Of a DNA stretch of 14,017 nucleotides, positions 12,701 to 14,017 are shown piece by piece (the stretch's first letter is position 1; each line of letters opens with the position of its first letter). Source of the stretch: Nanobdellota archaeon (GTDB lineage Archaea > Nanobdellota > Nanobdellia > SCGC-AAA011-G17 > GW2011-AR17); contig JADHVA010000012.1 of NCBI GenBank assembly GCA_016784245.1, positions 1-14,017 on the forward strand, read 5' to 3'. Position numbers and translations under genes: made by a program. The notes below the pieces were generated by a model, which worked only from the letters and a program-made list of their open reading frames with translations, was not told where the DNA came from and did not search any database.

Positions 12701-14017
12701 TGGCTGAACCTGTATTAAGCTCATTATTCTCGAGCGCTAAGAAGATAGAAGATACTGAAGAAGAGATTAAGAAAAAGAAAAAAGAAAATCAGGAAAAATA
12801 TAATCCTTTCAAAATGGGCCCTGGAAAAGTTCAACCTAATTCAGATATGGGTCATTCTCTTGCTGAGGAATGGGGAAAACAACCAAATGCTGAATGGGGA
12901 CATAATGGTGCTTTTAATTTACATATAGAAAATTTTGGTGGTTCAATTGAAAAATATTATTATTTCTTTCAAGATTTTTTTACAAAAAATAAAGAAACAA
13001 AATATGGTTTGAAACCTATTGAATTTTATAAATTAAAGGATGTATTTGATGCTGCAGTTAGTAGTAGTTTTCATGGACAGCTAGGAACAAAAATTGGTGC
13101 TATACAACAACAAGTTTCTACTTATCTTTCACAAATTGGACAATTAACAAAAACTTTGTTACCTTTAGTTAGAGAATTAAGAATGATGGATGAAAGAATG
13201 CAATTCTATACAGATAGTTTTTCTGAAAATTCTGGAAATGAAACAGCAAGACAATCAGAAGTAGCATTAAAATCTACATGGATTGAAGTTGTTGAACAAG
13301 GAATGCAAAATCCTAATTCAATTTATTCTATGGCAAATAAAATTGGTTTTGTTACATTACCAGATTTATTTTTTGGAGTAAATCCACATGGTAAAGATCC
13401 GAGTGAACAAAAAAAGAGATTACATAAGTATCTTGGTCAAATGGCTAAAGAACATACATTAAATACAAGAGTTCAAAATGCATTAGAGAAAAAATTAGTA
13501 CAGTACTATTTGTGGAAAGAAAAAACTTGGTATGAAATGCAACATACAAGAAAATTTAGATTGAAAAATTTACAACAACACTATAATGTTATTAGATTGT
13601 ATAGTTCTTGGTTAAAACCATATTTAACTTCATTGAAAGCTTTACAAATGAAGACAGATGTTAATAGTCCAGATGTTGTTATGGCTTTTGAAACAAGTAA
13701 ATTAGAATTAGAATTATTAGCAGTTATAAGAAAGAATAAAAATTGGTTTTCATGTATTATGGTTAGAATGGAAGTTATATCTCGACCTGAAATGATTTAT
13801 ACACAAGGTGGACAAAGACAACCATCACATACTGGAAAATTCCATATTAGTATTGAACCATATTTAGCTACTAGAGAAGATATTGATTGGTATAAAAAAT
13901 ATGCAGATAAGGAAATATTGAAAACTGTTAGTGGATCAGAAATTAATTTTGGAGAATCTATTGAAAATGTTCTTGATAGTTTAGGTTCAGATGTTGAAGG
14001 TTATATATATGAAGCTG
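12700..14017 (+). CDS. Large hypothetical protein (3'-truncated)
   Basis: The frame is open from the ATG at 12700 to the window end, giving at least 439 residues. No family was recognised. The N-terminus has a short hydrophobic-Ser stretch (about 4-13) and a Glu/Lys-rich segment (about 16-34), then an aromatic- and Gly-rich region with two EWG motifs. Residues about 90-160 have Gln/Leu-rich helices (QQQVSTYLSQIGQLTKTLLPLVRELRMM), probably coiled coil. Residues about 250-350 are helical with many Trp, Tyr and Lys. There is no clear membrane span, so it is likely a cytosolic or membrane-associated structural protein. It overlaps the lspA stop by one base and has its own Shine-Dalgarno, so it belongs to the same operon. 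The missing C-terminus may hold the telling domain. Confidence 0.8.
   Translation, partial: MAEPVLSSLFSSAKKIEDTEEEIKKKKKENQEKYNPFKMGPGKVQPNSDMGHSLAEEWGKQPNAEWGHNGAFNLHIENFGGSIEKYYYFFQDFFTKNKETKYGLKPIEFYKLKDVFDAAVSSSFHGQLGTKIGAIQQQVSTYLSQIGQLTKTLLPLVRELRMMDERMQFYTDSFSENSGNETARQSEVALKSTWIEVVEQGMQNPNSIYSMANKIGFVTLPDLFFGVNPHGKDPSEQKKRLHKYLGQMAKEHTLNTRVQNALEKKLVQYYLWKEKTWYEMQHTRKFRLKNLQQHYNVIRLYSSWLKPYLTSLKALQMKTDVNSPDVVMAFETSKLELELLAVIRKNKNWFSCIMVRMEVISRPEMIYTQGGQRQPSHTGKFHISIEPYLATREDIDWYKKYADKEILKTVSGSEINFGESIENVLDSLGSDVEGYIYEA

Overview
The window is AT-rich DNA from an archaeon. Informational genes of archaeal type show this: an archaeal alanyl-tRNA synthetase, TFE (the TFIIE-alpha homologue) and a PAC2 protein. 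So does a tRNA interrupted by two introns with bulge-helix-bulge splicing motifs, and so do TATA-type promoters 20-35 bases ahead of start codons. Small proteins, tight packing, AGA-dominated arginine codons and the mix of families suggest a DPANN lineage (Woesearchaeota/Pacearchaeota/Nanoarchaeota-like). That placement is inference.

Layout. 1-709 is the 3' part of an unassigned HExxH protein. 941-1363 is an unrecognised small protein. 1440-2108 is a PHP-domain phosphoesterase running toward tRNA-Ser(GCT) at 2113-2233 on the minus strand. 2295-3525 (minus) holds a stomatin-like protein behind a multi-pass membrane protein. Their promoter is shared, through one palindromic TATA element, with a divergent M50 site-2-type protease (3579-4127). 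That protease converges on TFE (4981-4130, minus), which carries an extreme lysine-rich tail. 5160-5968 holds two small charged coiled-coil proteins. 6023-8466 is alaS, whose reading frame breaks at an A-run forming A AAA AAG; one -1 step restores the full enzyme. 8520-8951 is an FKBP/SlyD-like isomerase, 9007-9720 a PAC2 protein and 9736-10959 a radical SAM enzyme. A 43-residue single-pass membrane protein lies at 10951-11082 (minus), then a dolichol-kinase/DGK1-like membrane protein (11137-11694, minus). From 11776 three tightly coupled genes run off the window: an unknown 164-residue protein, the lipoprotein signal peptidase LspA, and a large unknown protein.

Themes. Translation and protein quality control dominate (alaS, tRNA-Ser, FKBP, PAC2), with a membrane-homeostasis group (stomatin, M50 protease, LspA, polyprenol/lipid-kinase-like protein). 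No mobile element, CRISPR array or defence island was seen. The strongest observations are the two-intron tRNA-Ser, whose geometry predicts ordered splicing; the alaS frameshift at a slippery heptamer; the histone-H1-like tail on TFE; the shared palindromic TATA box; and LspA coupled to two unknown genes.
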